In this document: one piece after another, positions 1 to 8,093 of the stretch
Numbering within the stretch: the stretch's first letter is position 1
Layout of the letters: the number at the start of each line of letters is the position of its first letter
Assembly: GCA_016182975.1 (NCBI GenBank)
Contig: JACPFJ010000019.1
Span: forward strand, 54,061-118,060
Reading direction: 5' to 3'
DNA from: Deltaproteobacteria bacterium
Lineage (GTDB): Bacteria; Desulfobacterota; Desulfuromonadia; Geobacterales; Pseudopelobacteraceae
Length of the DNA: 64,000 bases
Program-made: the position numbers and the translations under genes
Notes under the pieces: model-generated
The model's database searches: none
Told to the model about the DNA's origin: nothing
What the model saw: the letters and a program-made list of their open reading frames with translations, nothing else

Positions 1-686
1 ACCTCGCGCCCCCCGAACAGGCGCGGCAGGGCGGCGATCTCCCGGCGGGAATCAGGGGGGACGTCGTTCCCGGCCAGGATCTTCGCCACCGCCGAGACGT
101 CCTTGCGGGCAACCGCCTCGCGGAGGTCCTTGAGCGGTCTCCCGGCAAGTCCGGACGCCGCCATGACGCCCCGACAGAACTCCACCTGCCCAAGATCGAT
201 CTTGAACTCCTCTAGACCGAGCCCCTGCATCGCCTCCACCGCCATGGCCACCATCTCGGCATCCGCCTCGGGTGAATCAAGGCCGATCAGTTCGACGCCC
301 GACTGGAATATCTCCCGGCTGCGGCCGGTCTGCATCTCGGTCTGGCGCAGCACGCGGCCGGAGTAGCTGATGCGGTGCGGCAGGGGCCAGCCCTTGAGAC
401 GCGTGGCCACGATACGGGCGATCTGGGGAGTGATGTCCGGCGGGAATGCCAACAGACGCCCGCTCTGGCGGTCGTCAAAGCGGTAGGTCCTCCCCTTCAG
501 TTCCTCCCCCATGCCGATGGCCAGGACGTCCTCGTACTCCAGCTTGGGGGTGATCACCCGCCGAAAGCCCCATAATTCGAAGACGCGGCGAATCTTCCCC
601 TCGATGTAACCGATCTTGGCGGCCGCGTCCGGAAGGAAGTCGCTCACCCCGCGGGGGAGGGATATGTCGGGTGTGATGTGGGTCAT
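1..686 (-). CDS. hisZ: ATP phosphoribosyltransferase regulatory subunit HisZ (3' part outside window)
   Basis: The frame is open from ATG at 686 to the window edge, giving 228 residues of the N-terminal part. The protein begins [19 protein letters not shown] and continues with class II aaRS-like core motifs ([18 protein letters not shown], then [15 protein letters not shown] and [11 protein letters not shown]). HisZ is a catalytically inactive histidyl-tRNA synthetase paralogue that binds the short form of HisG and confers histidine feedback on the first step of histidine synthesis. The absence of HisRS-specific text favours HisZ over HisS. The end of the gene lies outside the window. Confidence 0.85.
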   Translation of the reverse strand, partial: MTHITPDISLPRGVSDFLPDAAAKIGYIEGKIRRVFELWGFRRVITPKLEYEDVLAIGMGEELKGRTYRFDDRQSGRLLAFPPDITPQIARIVATRLKGWPLPHRISYSGRVLRQTEMQTGRSREIFQSGVELIGLDSPEADAEMVAMAVEAMQGLGLEEFKIDLGQVEFCRGVMAASGLAGRPLKDLREAVARKDVSAVAKILAGNDVPPDSRREIAALPRLFGGRE

Positions 687-703
687 AAGTGTCAATTCTT
701 GAG

Positions 704-810
704 AGGCTAAATCCCCCTCAATCCCCCTTTCGCAAAGGAGGAAGCTTTAAATCCCCTATAGCAAGGGCGAGGTTGGAACCCCCCTTTATGAAAGGGGGGC
801 AGGGGGGATT
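704..810. repeat. Palindromic intergenic repeat (AATCCCCC arms)
   Basis: C-rich arms (AAATCCCCCT.., ..CCCCCTTT) are answered by G-rich arms (AAAGGGGGG.., ..GGGGGGATTT), with a shorter internal palindrome. It fills the gap between hisZ and the next gene and could fold into a long hairpin in either transcript. Confidence 0.7.
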
Positions 811-811
811 T

Positions 812-2305
812 CTACTCCACCTTCTTGACCGACAGCGAAGATGCCCCAGTGGTTGCGATGCCGGGGCGCTGCACGGTCTGCAGGATCAGCAGTTCGTTAC
901 GCGACTCGTCCAGCCAGTAATCGGGCATGTAGTTCTGGGTCTCCTTGGTGCGCCACTTTTCCTCCAGGCTGGAACCGTTCCAGAGCAAGCAGTAGACCGC
1001 CCCCTTCTTGTAGCTGCGGGCGTTGCCGATCACAAAGAAACCGTCGTTCCTGCCGACCAGCACCTCGCCCCCGGCGGTGACCTGGATGCGCTGGTTCATG
1101 AAGATCCAGCGGTTCTTGTCGCCGGTAGTGCGGGCATTTTCCAGGTCCTCCTTCTGGAAGTACAGCTCTGAGCCGCCGAACTTGTCGTTGCTGCGCCACA
1201 GCTCCTTCAACCCCTGGTCGTAGACCACCAGGTAGTTGTCCGGGTTGATGACCACGGTCAAGATCTTTCCCTCGCTGTCGCGGAACTGGTTGAACGTGTA
1301 GATGTCGCCGAAACGGGGCATTTGGATGGGGTTTTTGAGGGTGATGTTCGCACCCTGCCGGGTCGCCTCGGAGACGGCGCCGAAAAAGTCCCGATCTCGC
1401 CCCATAGGCTGGGCGTAGAGCCTCTTCGGGCCGCCCGCGAGGCTGAAGGCGCGGAAGAAAAACGGCAGGTTTTCGGCCACCCTGATCAGTTTGTCGCCCT
1501 GCATCTGCCAGACCTGGGAGGCCAGGTCGTCGCCGCGGATGATCGTCACGTAGATATCCATGCCCGCCACGGTATCCAGGGTATCGAGCGAGACGATCTT
1601 TTCGGTCGCCTTGAACTCGGCCTCAGACACCAGCTTCATGTCGCGCGCCTGACGATAGCAGGAAAGGCGGCGATTCTCGGCCAGGAAGATCTCGCGGCTG
1701 CCGTCGGGAAGGGTCTTGCCGGTCGCCATAAGGTTGGCGGCGCCGTCCAGGCGCTTGCTCACCCAGCCCCCGCTGCTACCCTGTTCGTAGTCGCGGGGCT
1801 TGATGAATTCACCCGCTGGCGCCAGGCGTACCTGCTGCTCGCTCCTGATGATCTCCGTTTTGGCCGCCGGAACCGGAGCAAGCGACACGCCGGGTGCAGC
1901 CAACGGGCCGCCGGAGTAGAGTTTGACGAGCTCTGCCGAAAGCTTGTCGGCCAGCTTGCCCACCGCGGGGATCAGTTCATCCTGGCTTTCCCCCTGTACG
2001 AAGGTGCGGGTCAATGTCCTGCCTGCGCTGGTCCTGGCCAGGGCATCCACACTGAACATCTTGCCGATGGCAATGTAGGTGCCGCTCACCAGCACATCCG
2101 CTTCGGCGGCGCTCCCCACGGCCACGATCCGCTCGTTGTTCAGGCGCGACGCCAGGAGCGTCTGCAGCGTCACCTTCATCTCGTCGCGGTTCTGAACGCC
2201 GACTGCGTTCATCTCGGCCACGAACACCCGCAGCTGGGCCGCTGACGCGGGGACGGCGGCCAAAGGGATCAGCAGCGCGGCAAGCAGGATAATCAGTCTC
2301 TTCAT
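812..2305 (-). CDS. Exported FlgO/VCBS-like protein, function unknown
   Basis: The product has 497 residues from the ATG at 2305, chosen because GGAGG stands 4 nt upstream; an ATG 11 codons earlier has no such site. A cleavable signal peptide is visible (MKRLIILLAALLIPLAAVPASA). Residues ~25-110 look like the lipoprotein-type domain that measures multi-copy envelope factors (DEMKVTLQTLLASRL, EADVLVSGTYIAIG). The rest resembles VCBS/FG-GAP-like beta-propeller repeats (EIFLAENRRLSCYR, DIYVTIIRGDDLASQVW, VLVGRNDGFFVIG). Proteins of this layout are common in Geobacter, but no function is established. It is probably periplasmic or at the outer membrane. Confidence 0.7.
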   Translation of the reverse strand: MKRLIILLAALLIPLAAVPASAAQLRVFVAEMNAVGVQNRDEMKVTLQTLLASRLNNERIVAVGSAAEADVLVSGTYIAIGKMFSVDALARTSAGRTLTRTFVQGESQDELIPAVGKLADKLSAELVKLYSGGPLAAPGVSLAPVPAAKTEIIRSEQQVRLAPAGEFIKPRDYEQGSSGGWVSKRLDGAANLMATGKTLPDGSREIFLAENRRLSCYRQARDMKLVSEAEFKATEKIVSLDTLDTVAGMDIYVTIIRGDDLASQVWQMQGDKLIRVAENLPFFFRAFSLAGGPKRLYAQPMGRDRDFFGAVSEATRQGANITLKNPIQMPRFGDIYTFNQFRDSEGKILTVVINPDNYLVVYDQGLKELWRSNDKFGGSELYFQKEDLENARTTGDKNRWIFMNQRIQVTAGGEVLVGRNDGFFVIGNARSYKKGAVYCLLWNGSSLEEKWRTKETQNYMPDYWLDESRNELLILQTVQRPGIATTGASSLSVKKVE

Positions 2306-2339
2306 GGTACCTCCGGGAAGATGGTGCGCATGGCGCACC

Positions 2340-2654
2340 CTACACGCGTTTCAATGGGCGTTTGTGTGCTGTCTGGTGCAGCTCGGTGCTGGAGCGGTGG
2401 GCATCCAGATCAACGGCAACCCTGTCGATGCGGGCGCCAAGCCTAGCCTCGACATCGTCGATCTTTTTGTTCAGCACATCCACCTTGAAATCCACATGCT
2501 CGATCTTTTCTGTTAGCCTTTCCTCCACGTCGTCGATTTTCCTGTCGAGAGCGGAAATACACTCGTGCACCAATTTAAGCTCGCTGTTGAATTCCTCCAC
2601 CAGCATCATCACCTGGGACTCCGAGAAGACAGCTTCCAATTTTTTCATGTTCAT
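2340..2654 (-). CDS. Small coiled-coil protein
   Basis: A 104-residue protein preceded by GGGGATATCC before ATG 2654. Residues ~35-90 are strong heptad coiled coil with near repeats of KIDDVE..L (ALDRKIDDVEERL, LNKKIDDVEARL). There is no signal peptide and no known domain. It lies 35 bp upstream of the VCBS-like gene and on the same strand, so co-transcription is possible. The function is not recognised. Confidence 0.6.
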   Translation of the reverse strand: MNMKKLEAVFSESQVMMLVEEFNSELKLVHECISALDRKIDDVEERLTEKIEHVDFKVDVLNKKIDDVEARLGARIDRVAVDLDAHRSSTELHQTAHKRPLKRV

Positions 2655-2833
2655 GGATATCCCCTTCCCGTATTACACAGGCGCCTCAAGTTTCAAATAC
2701 CTTTCCGGGAACAAAAAGCGCTTCAGATTTTTATAACTCTCTTTTTTCCTGGTCGTACATTCCTAAAACGAAAGTTCATTCTTTATGAGTTGCACCATTA
2801 ACTCAAATGAATAATCCTAAATAATGCAAACCT

Positions 2834-2985
2834 CACCACAGAGACACAGAGGGCACAGAGAAAATCTTTTTATTTACAATGGATTAGACATGTCTCTCAA
2901 GGATTATGCCGGTCACCCTTTTGGTGATGAATCTATTTAAAAAAATCTCTGTGATTTCTCTGTGTTCTCTGTGACTCTGTGGTTG
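2834..2985. repeat. CACAGAG-family inverted-repeat element, copy 1
   Basis: The left arm is iterated CACAGAG units (CACCACAGAGACACAGAG...) and the right arm is the complement (...CTCTGTGACTCTGTGGTT). They are separated by about 80 bp of AT-rich core that contains TCACCCTTTTGGTGATGAAT. The same core occurs in opposite orientation in the copy at 18,943. This is the main content of the 460 bp gap between 2,655 and 3,116. Confidence 0.85.
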
Positions 2986-3053
2986 AAGTGCCGTTTCAGG
3001 TTCAGTCGTATCTCTACAGCCGGCGGATTATCTCAAATGCGTCCCGCAAAGTC

Positions 3054-3085
3054 AAAAAAAAAGGCGGCATGGAATCCATGCCGCC
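3054..3085 (-). terminator. Rho-independent terminator
   Basis: A perfect 11-bp stem (GGCGGCATGGA / TCCATGCCGCC, 3,063-3,085) is followed on the minus strand by a run of nine T. It lies about 32 bp after the stop codon of the small exported protein gene. Confidence 0.9.
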
Positions 3086-3116
3086 CCTTGCTTGCCTGTA
3101 CAAATGGGTAAATGGG

Positions 3117-3395
3117 TTAGTTGCCGCCACTCAGGAGGGTGTCGAGAAGCGCCTCGGCCTCTTTGAGCTTGCCTTGAAGCTTCTTGATCTCGTCGGCGCT
3201 GTAGACCTTCTTGCCCTTCTTGATCTCTGCATCAAGCTTCTTGATCTTCTTCTGGATCGAGTCAACCTCGGCGGCGCACCCCTTGGAGGCCAGCAGGCAC
3301 TGGTCCTTCTGCTCCTTGGTCATCTCGGCGGCGAATGCGGGTGCGGCAACAGCCATGCTGAAGGCTGCGAGCATCATAACGGCTACTTTTTTCAT
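3117..3395 (-). CDS. Small exported helical protein
   Basis: A 92-residue product with GGAGG 6 nt before the ATG. A signal peptide (MKKVAVMMLAAFSMAVAAPAFA) is followed by a charged, Lys/Glu-rich helical body with two cysteines (QCLLASKGCAAEVD) and a coiled-coil tail (ADEIKKLQGKLKEAEALL). It is probably periplasmic. It lies 71 bp downstream of the porin gene and ends before a strong terminator, so the two may be one transcription unit. No family was recognised. Confidence 0.75.
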   Translation of the reverse strand: MKKVAVMMLAAFSMAVAAPAFAAEMTKEQKDQCLLASKGCAAEVDSIQKKIKKLDAEIKKGKKVYSADEIKKLQGKLKEAEALLDTLLSGGN

Positions 3396-3426
3396 GTTTT
3401 CCTCCAGTGTCTTGATGTGATTGGCG

Positions 3427-3454
3427 CCGGGGCGCGCCCACGGGCGCGCCCCGG
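3427..3454 (-). other. Strong intercistronic hairpin
   Basis: A 13-bp perfect GC stem (CCGGGGCGCGCCC with its complement) separated by 2 nt lies between the porin stop codon and the small exported protein gene. No T-run follows, so it may be an mRNA-stabilising or attenuating hairpin rather than a terminator. Confidence 0.6.
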
Positions 3455-3466
3455 CGGGAAACCGTC

Positions 3467-4858
3467 TTAGAATGCGTAGGTCAGCTGTACACGGGCGGTG
3501 TAGGGGTTCTCGGGGTCCTGCGCCTGGCCTGTGGGGTTGCCGGCGGCGGCGCCCTTGTAATAGCCGCCCAGGAGCAGGTAGCCGAGCTGGAGCTTGGCGG
3601 TCAGGTTGTCGAACACCTTGTAGCCGGTCTCCACGTCGATCTCCGTGCCGATGTAGTTGGTGGCGTTCGGCTTGGTCGTCGCTTTGTCAACAGGGGCGGC
3701 GCTGTTCTTGGCGGCCCAGGCAACGCCCACGTTGGCGTCGGCATAGGCCTTCGGGGTCAGCTTGGCGTTATAACCGAGGGTGTACAGGGCTACGTCGCTG
3801 AGGGTGCGCCTGACGTAATCGTCGCTGTTGCCCATGCCGGTGGCGCCCGAAGAGCGGACCAGCATCATCGTGGCGCCCTCGTTGTACATCGAAACGGAAC
3901 CGGTCAAACCGGCAAGGGGGTGCCAGGCGTTCTGCTGGTTGTCCTTCTTGTCGTCGCCCGAGAGGTAGAGGAAGGCGGTCCTGGCGGTGCCGGGGCCGAC
4001 CGCCATCTTGGCGGCGACGTTGGCGGCAAAGCCGTGGAAGTTGGTGTTTCCTTTGGTGCCCGTTACGATCTGGGCATTCTTCTGGTGGCCGGCCTGGATG
4101 GCGGCAAAGCCGCTCACGGTCACGGCGCCGACCTTGGCCTCACCGTTCAGGCCGAGGGTGTGCAGCAGCTTGTCCTTGTCCTTGTAATCTGCCAGGAAGT
4201 AGTAGGAGAGGCCGGCCTTGACGTCCTTGCTGACGGCATAGGTCGCGTCGAGGGCGAACAGGTCGGTTGCGGCGCCACCCAGACGGCCAGTCACTGCGCC
4301 GGTCTTCTGAGCTTCATCGAAGCGGAAATAACCCATGCCCAAGGTGAGCGCATCGAGCTTGGTGGTGGTCATGATGCCCGGCAGATCGGCGCCCCCGGCG
4401 AAGACCCCCTTCAGTTTGTCGGTGTACCCCTGGATGCCGACCTTGAAGTTGACCGGCTTGATGTTGAAGTCAATATAGACGTTCTTGGTCTCCAGGTTGA
4501 TGCCGTCGGCGTCAAGCCCGCCGGCGTCGCTGCTTAAGTTGTACTTGCCGTCGGTGATGCCGCCGAAGCGGGTATCGAGCTCGAAGGTGGTGACCATCTT
4601 GAGGTCGTCGTTCGCCTTGGCGATGTACGTGAGGCGGGCGCGCTGCTCGAAGTAGTTGTTGGCCTGGTTCTCTTTCTTCAACATGGTGGTGGCGCTGCTG
4701 AGCATATTGTTGGCGCCGGCCCTGTCAAAGTTGGAGAGGAACCCCTTGAACCCGTACGAGCCGTGGAACTCGTTCTCAAGCGCCATCGCGGGGAGGGCCG
4801 TGGCAACGCTCAGGGCGCCGGCGGCGGCAAGGACTACCATCTTCTTGTTAAACTTCAT
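3467..4858 (-). CDS. Outer-membrane beta-barrel porin
   Basis: A 463-residue protein from ATG 4858, which has AAGGAGG 6 nt upstream; an in-frame ATG five codons earlier overlaps this ribosome site and is rejected. The signal peptide is MKFNKKMVVLAAAGALSVATALPAMA. The body consists of alternating amphipathic strands (YFEQRARLTYIAKA, NVYIDFNIKPVNFKVGIQGY, GLSYYFLADYKD) and ends in a barrel-type terminal strand with C-terminal Phe (ARVQLTYAF), the BAM-targeting signature. It is predicted to form a general or specific diffusion channel. Substrate cannot be read from sequence. Confidence 0.8.
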   Translation of the reverse strand: MKFNKKMVVLAAAGALSVATALPAMALENEFHGSYGFKGFLSNFDRAGANNMLSSATTMLKKENQANNYFEQRARLTYIAKANDDLKMVTTFELDTRFGGITDGKYNLSSDAGGLDADGINLETKNVYIDFNIKPVNFKVGIQGYTDKLKGVFAGGADLPGIMTTTKLDALTLGMGYFRFDEAQKTGAVTGRLGGAATDLFALDATYAVSKDVKAGLSYYFLADYKDKDKLLHTLGLNGEAKVGAVTVSGFAAIQAGHQKNAQIVTGTKGNTNFHGFAANVAAKMAVGPGTARTAFLYLSGDDKKDNQQNAWHPLAGLTGSVSMYNEGATMMLVRSSGATGMGNSDDYVRRTLSDVALYTLGYNAKLTPKAYADANVGVAWAAKNSAAPVDKATTKPNATNYIGTEIDVETGYKVFDNLTAKLQLGYLLLGGYYKGAAAGNPTGQAQDPENPYTARVQLTYAF

Positions 4859-5377
4859 GTGTGCCTCCTTCATTTTTAATTACTACTCTGATAGTGTATG
4901 TAACTGACTTACATGCTGCTACAGATAGCGCATTTCAATGTATCCGCCCGGTTTCACCACCTTTCATACGAAATTTGACCGCCTGAATCAAAAACCGACT
5001 TGATTTTACCCTCAAAACACGAATACCCCTGAACAGCCAGAAAAAAGGGGCTGTCCAAAGGTAAAGGCGCTAACGGCTTTTTCGATGCTGCCCTGAAACG
5101 CTTCACAGTACATTTCGCTCCCGGTTTCAGTCTGCCCCATTCAACCAGGGCAACCAATAAATTCAATCGGTTAGCTACTTCTTCGGATCGTCTGTTTCAG
5201 AAACCTGTTCTAGAAAGTCGTGTGAAATAAACATTAAATCAAACGATTGTCAAGAAAAAAATGCGTTCCCACTCCATAACAGCCCGTAACCATTGCGAAA
5301 AGCATATTAAATCGCATATACAGCCCCGCAGGCAATTACCAGACCTCCGAGGTTTCCAAAACCTCGGGGGTCTCACC
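4859..5377. other. Intergenic region upstream of the porin gene
   Basis: About 520 bp. The part next to the porin is AT-richer and should hold its promoter. The 4,950-5,170 part has an open 70-codon minus-strand frame without a convincing start or family, which I do not call a gene. A hairpin at 5,342-5,372 closes the region. Confidence 0.5.
5342..5372. repeat. Hairpin repeat GACCTCCGAGGTTT (copy 1)
   Basis: GACCTCCGAGGTTT pairs with AAACCTCGGGGGTC. Essentially the same 31-bp hairpin recurs at 60,871-60,901 downstream of the DUF116 gene, so it is a dispersed terminator-like palindrome. Here it lies just after the mce stop codon. Confidence 0.7.
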
Positions 5378-5782
5378 TTAATGCCCGCACTGGCACAACT
5401 CGGTCAGCACCCCGTTGCTGGACTTGGGGTGCACAAAGGCGATGCGCGCGCCATGGGCGCCGGAACGAGGCCTTTCGTCGATCATCCGCGCACCGTCGGC
5501 CCTGAGCTTCGCGATCGCCGCCTCGATGTCCACCACCTCGTATGCCAGGTGGTGGATACCGGGACCGTTCTTCTCCAGGAATCTGGCCACGGGACTCTCC
5601 TCGCTCGTCGGCTCAAGGAGTTCGATCTTGGATTCGCCGACCTGCAGCATGGCGACCCGCACCTTCTGCTCGGCAACCTCTTCGATTCCGGCAAAGGGCA
5701 TGCCGAGGTTGTCGCGATAGAAGGGAAGCGTTTCTTCCAGGGATTTAACGGCAATGCCGATATGGTTGATTTTTGTAAGCAT
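5378..5782 (-). CDS. mce: Methylmalonyl-CoA epimerase
   Basis: A 134-residue vicinal-oxygen-chelate protein that interconverts (R)- and (S)-methylmalonyl-CoA in propionate metabolism. ATG 5782 is chosen (AAGGTG 6 nt upstream, MLTKINHIGIAVKS), which gives the family's usual length; an ATG five codons earlier overlaps that ribosome site. Metal-binding positions are visible: His7 (INHIG), GIHHLAYEV in the middle and the C-terminal LTE. The gene stands downstream of the mutase large subunit in the same orientation, separated from it by a repeat-borne GxxExxY gene. Confidence 0.9.
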   Translation of the reverse strand: MLTKINHIGIAVKSLEETLPFYRDNLGMPFAGIEEVAEQKVRVAMLQVGESKIELLEPTSEESPVARFLEKNGPGIHHLAYEVVDIEAAIAKLRADGARMIDERPRSGAHGARIAFVHPKSSNGVLTELCQCGH

Positions 5783-5800
5783 GGTAACACCTTTCATAAC

Positions 5801-6243
5801 CTCACCACAGAGTCACAGAGAACACAGAGACGTCAAACAACGAATCTTCTGATGCCGTCTTTCAGAAGACGACTGTTGAAGTTGATGAGCAGACCAGTTT
5901 TCAAACCTGACAATTTCAAGTAGGTCAGCAACTGCGCCTCATGAATTGAATGAAGCTGATCAACACTCTTAAGCTCAAGGATGACCTTTCCTTCCACAAC
6001 CAGATCGAGCCGGCAGATGTTGTCAAGCGAAATCCCTTTGTATGTCAGCACAATCTCTTTCTGCCGTTCAAAGCTAAGACTCCGCTCAGCAAACTCGTGA
6101 CACAGACATGTTTCATAAATTGATTCGATCAACCCTGGCCCTAAGTTTCTGTGGACCTCAATAGCTGCCTCGATAATTCTGTTTGTCAAATCAGCATCAT
6201 AATACATGGGGTCTCTGTGTCCTCTGTGACTCTGTGGTGAGAA
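5801..6243. mobile_element. CACAGAG-family inverted-repeat element carrying a GxxExxY gene (copy 2)
   Basis: Arms of about 33 bp (5,801-5,833, CTCACCACAGAGTCACAGAG...; 6,211-6,243, ...CTGTGACTCTGTGGTGA) enclose a single complete gene. The stop codon of that gene abuts one arm and its start lies within 5 bp of the other. The arms are those of the gene-less copies elsewhere in the window. That the unit is mobile is an inference from its dispersed copies; no target duplication was established. Confidence 0.6.
5833..6207 (-). CDS. GxxExxY family protein (PD-(D/E)XK-like)
   Basis: A 124-residue protein starting at ATG 6207 (MYYDADLTNRIIEAAIEVH). Reading further upstream only translates the repeat arm, so that is rejected. 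The family signature G25-L-I-E28-S-I-Y31 is present, followed by EFAERSLSFERQKEI and the PD-(D/E)XK-like strand DLVVEGKVILELKSV. The family is predicted to have a nuclease fold, but no biochemical role is known to me. The gene sits between mce and the mutase gene, wholly inside a pair of inverted repeat arms, and so probably entered the propionate operon as a unit. Confidence 0.8.
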   Translation of the reverse strand: MYYDADLTNRIIEAAIEVHRNLGPGLIESIYETCLCHEFAERSLSFERQKEIVLTYKGISLDNICRLDLVVEGKVILELKSVDQLHSIHEAQLLTYLKLSGLKTGLLINFNSRLLKDGIRRFVV

Positions 6244-6259
6244 GTTGGTTTTTATAAAG

Positions 6260-7912
<1,653 letters not shown>

Positions 7913-7938
7913 GGTCATTTCTCCAATGATCTGAATTA

Positions 7939-8070
7939 AACACAGAGACGCCGAGACACGGAGAAATAATCGGGGAACTTGACACGAGAAAAGCTAAAGG
8001 CAAGAAATTCGGGAAAATCTCCTGCCTCTTGCCGTCAGCATTTGCTCTGTGCCTCTGTGTCTCTGTGTTT
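7939..8070. repeat. CACAGAG-family inverted-repeat element, copy 3
   Basis: Arms AACACAGAGACGCCGAGACACGG... and ...GCCTCTGTGTCTCTGTGTT flank an 80-bp core. It fills the gap between the mutase and the biotin carboxylase genes. Confidence 0.8.
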
Positions 8071-8093
8071 CAAATATCGTTTTAATCTATTAA

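Noticed and set aside
4954..5166. 70-codon minus-strand frame upstream of the porin gene
   Set aside because: No ribosome site, no recognisable domain, and atypical composition. It may be a conserved intergenic sequence but cannot be supported as a gene.
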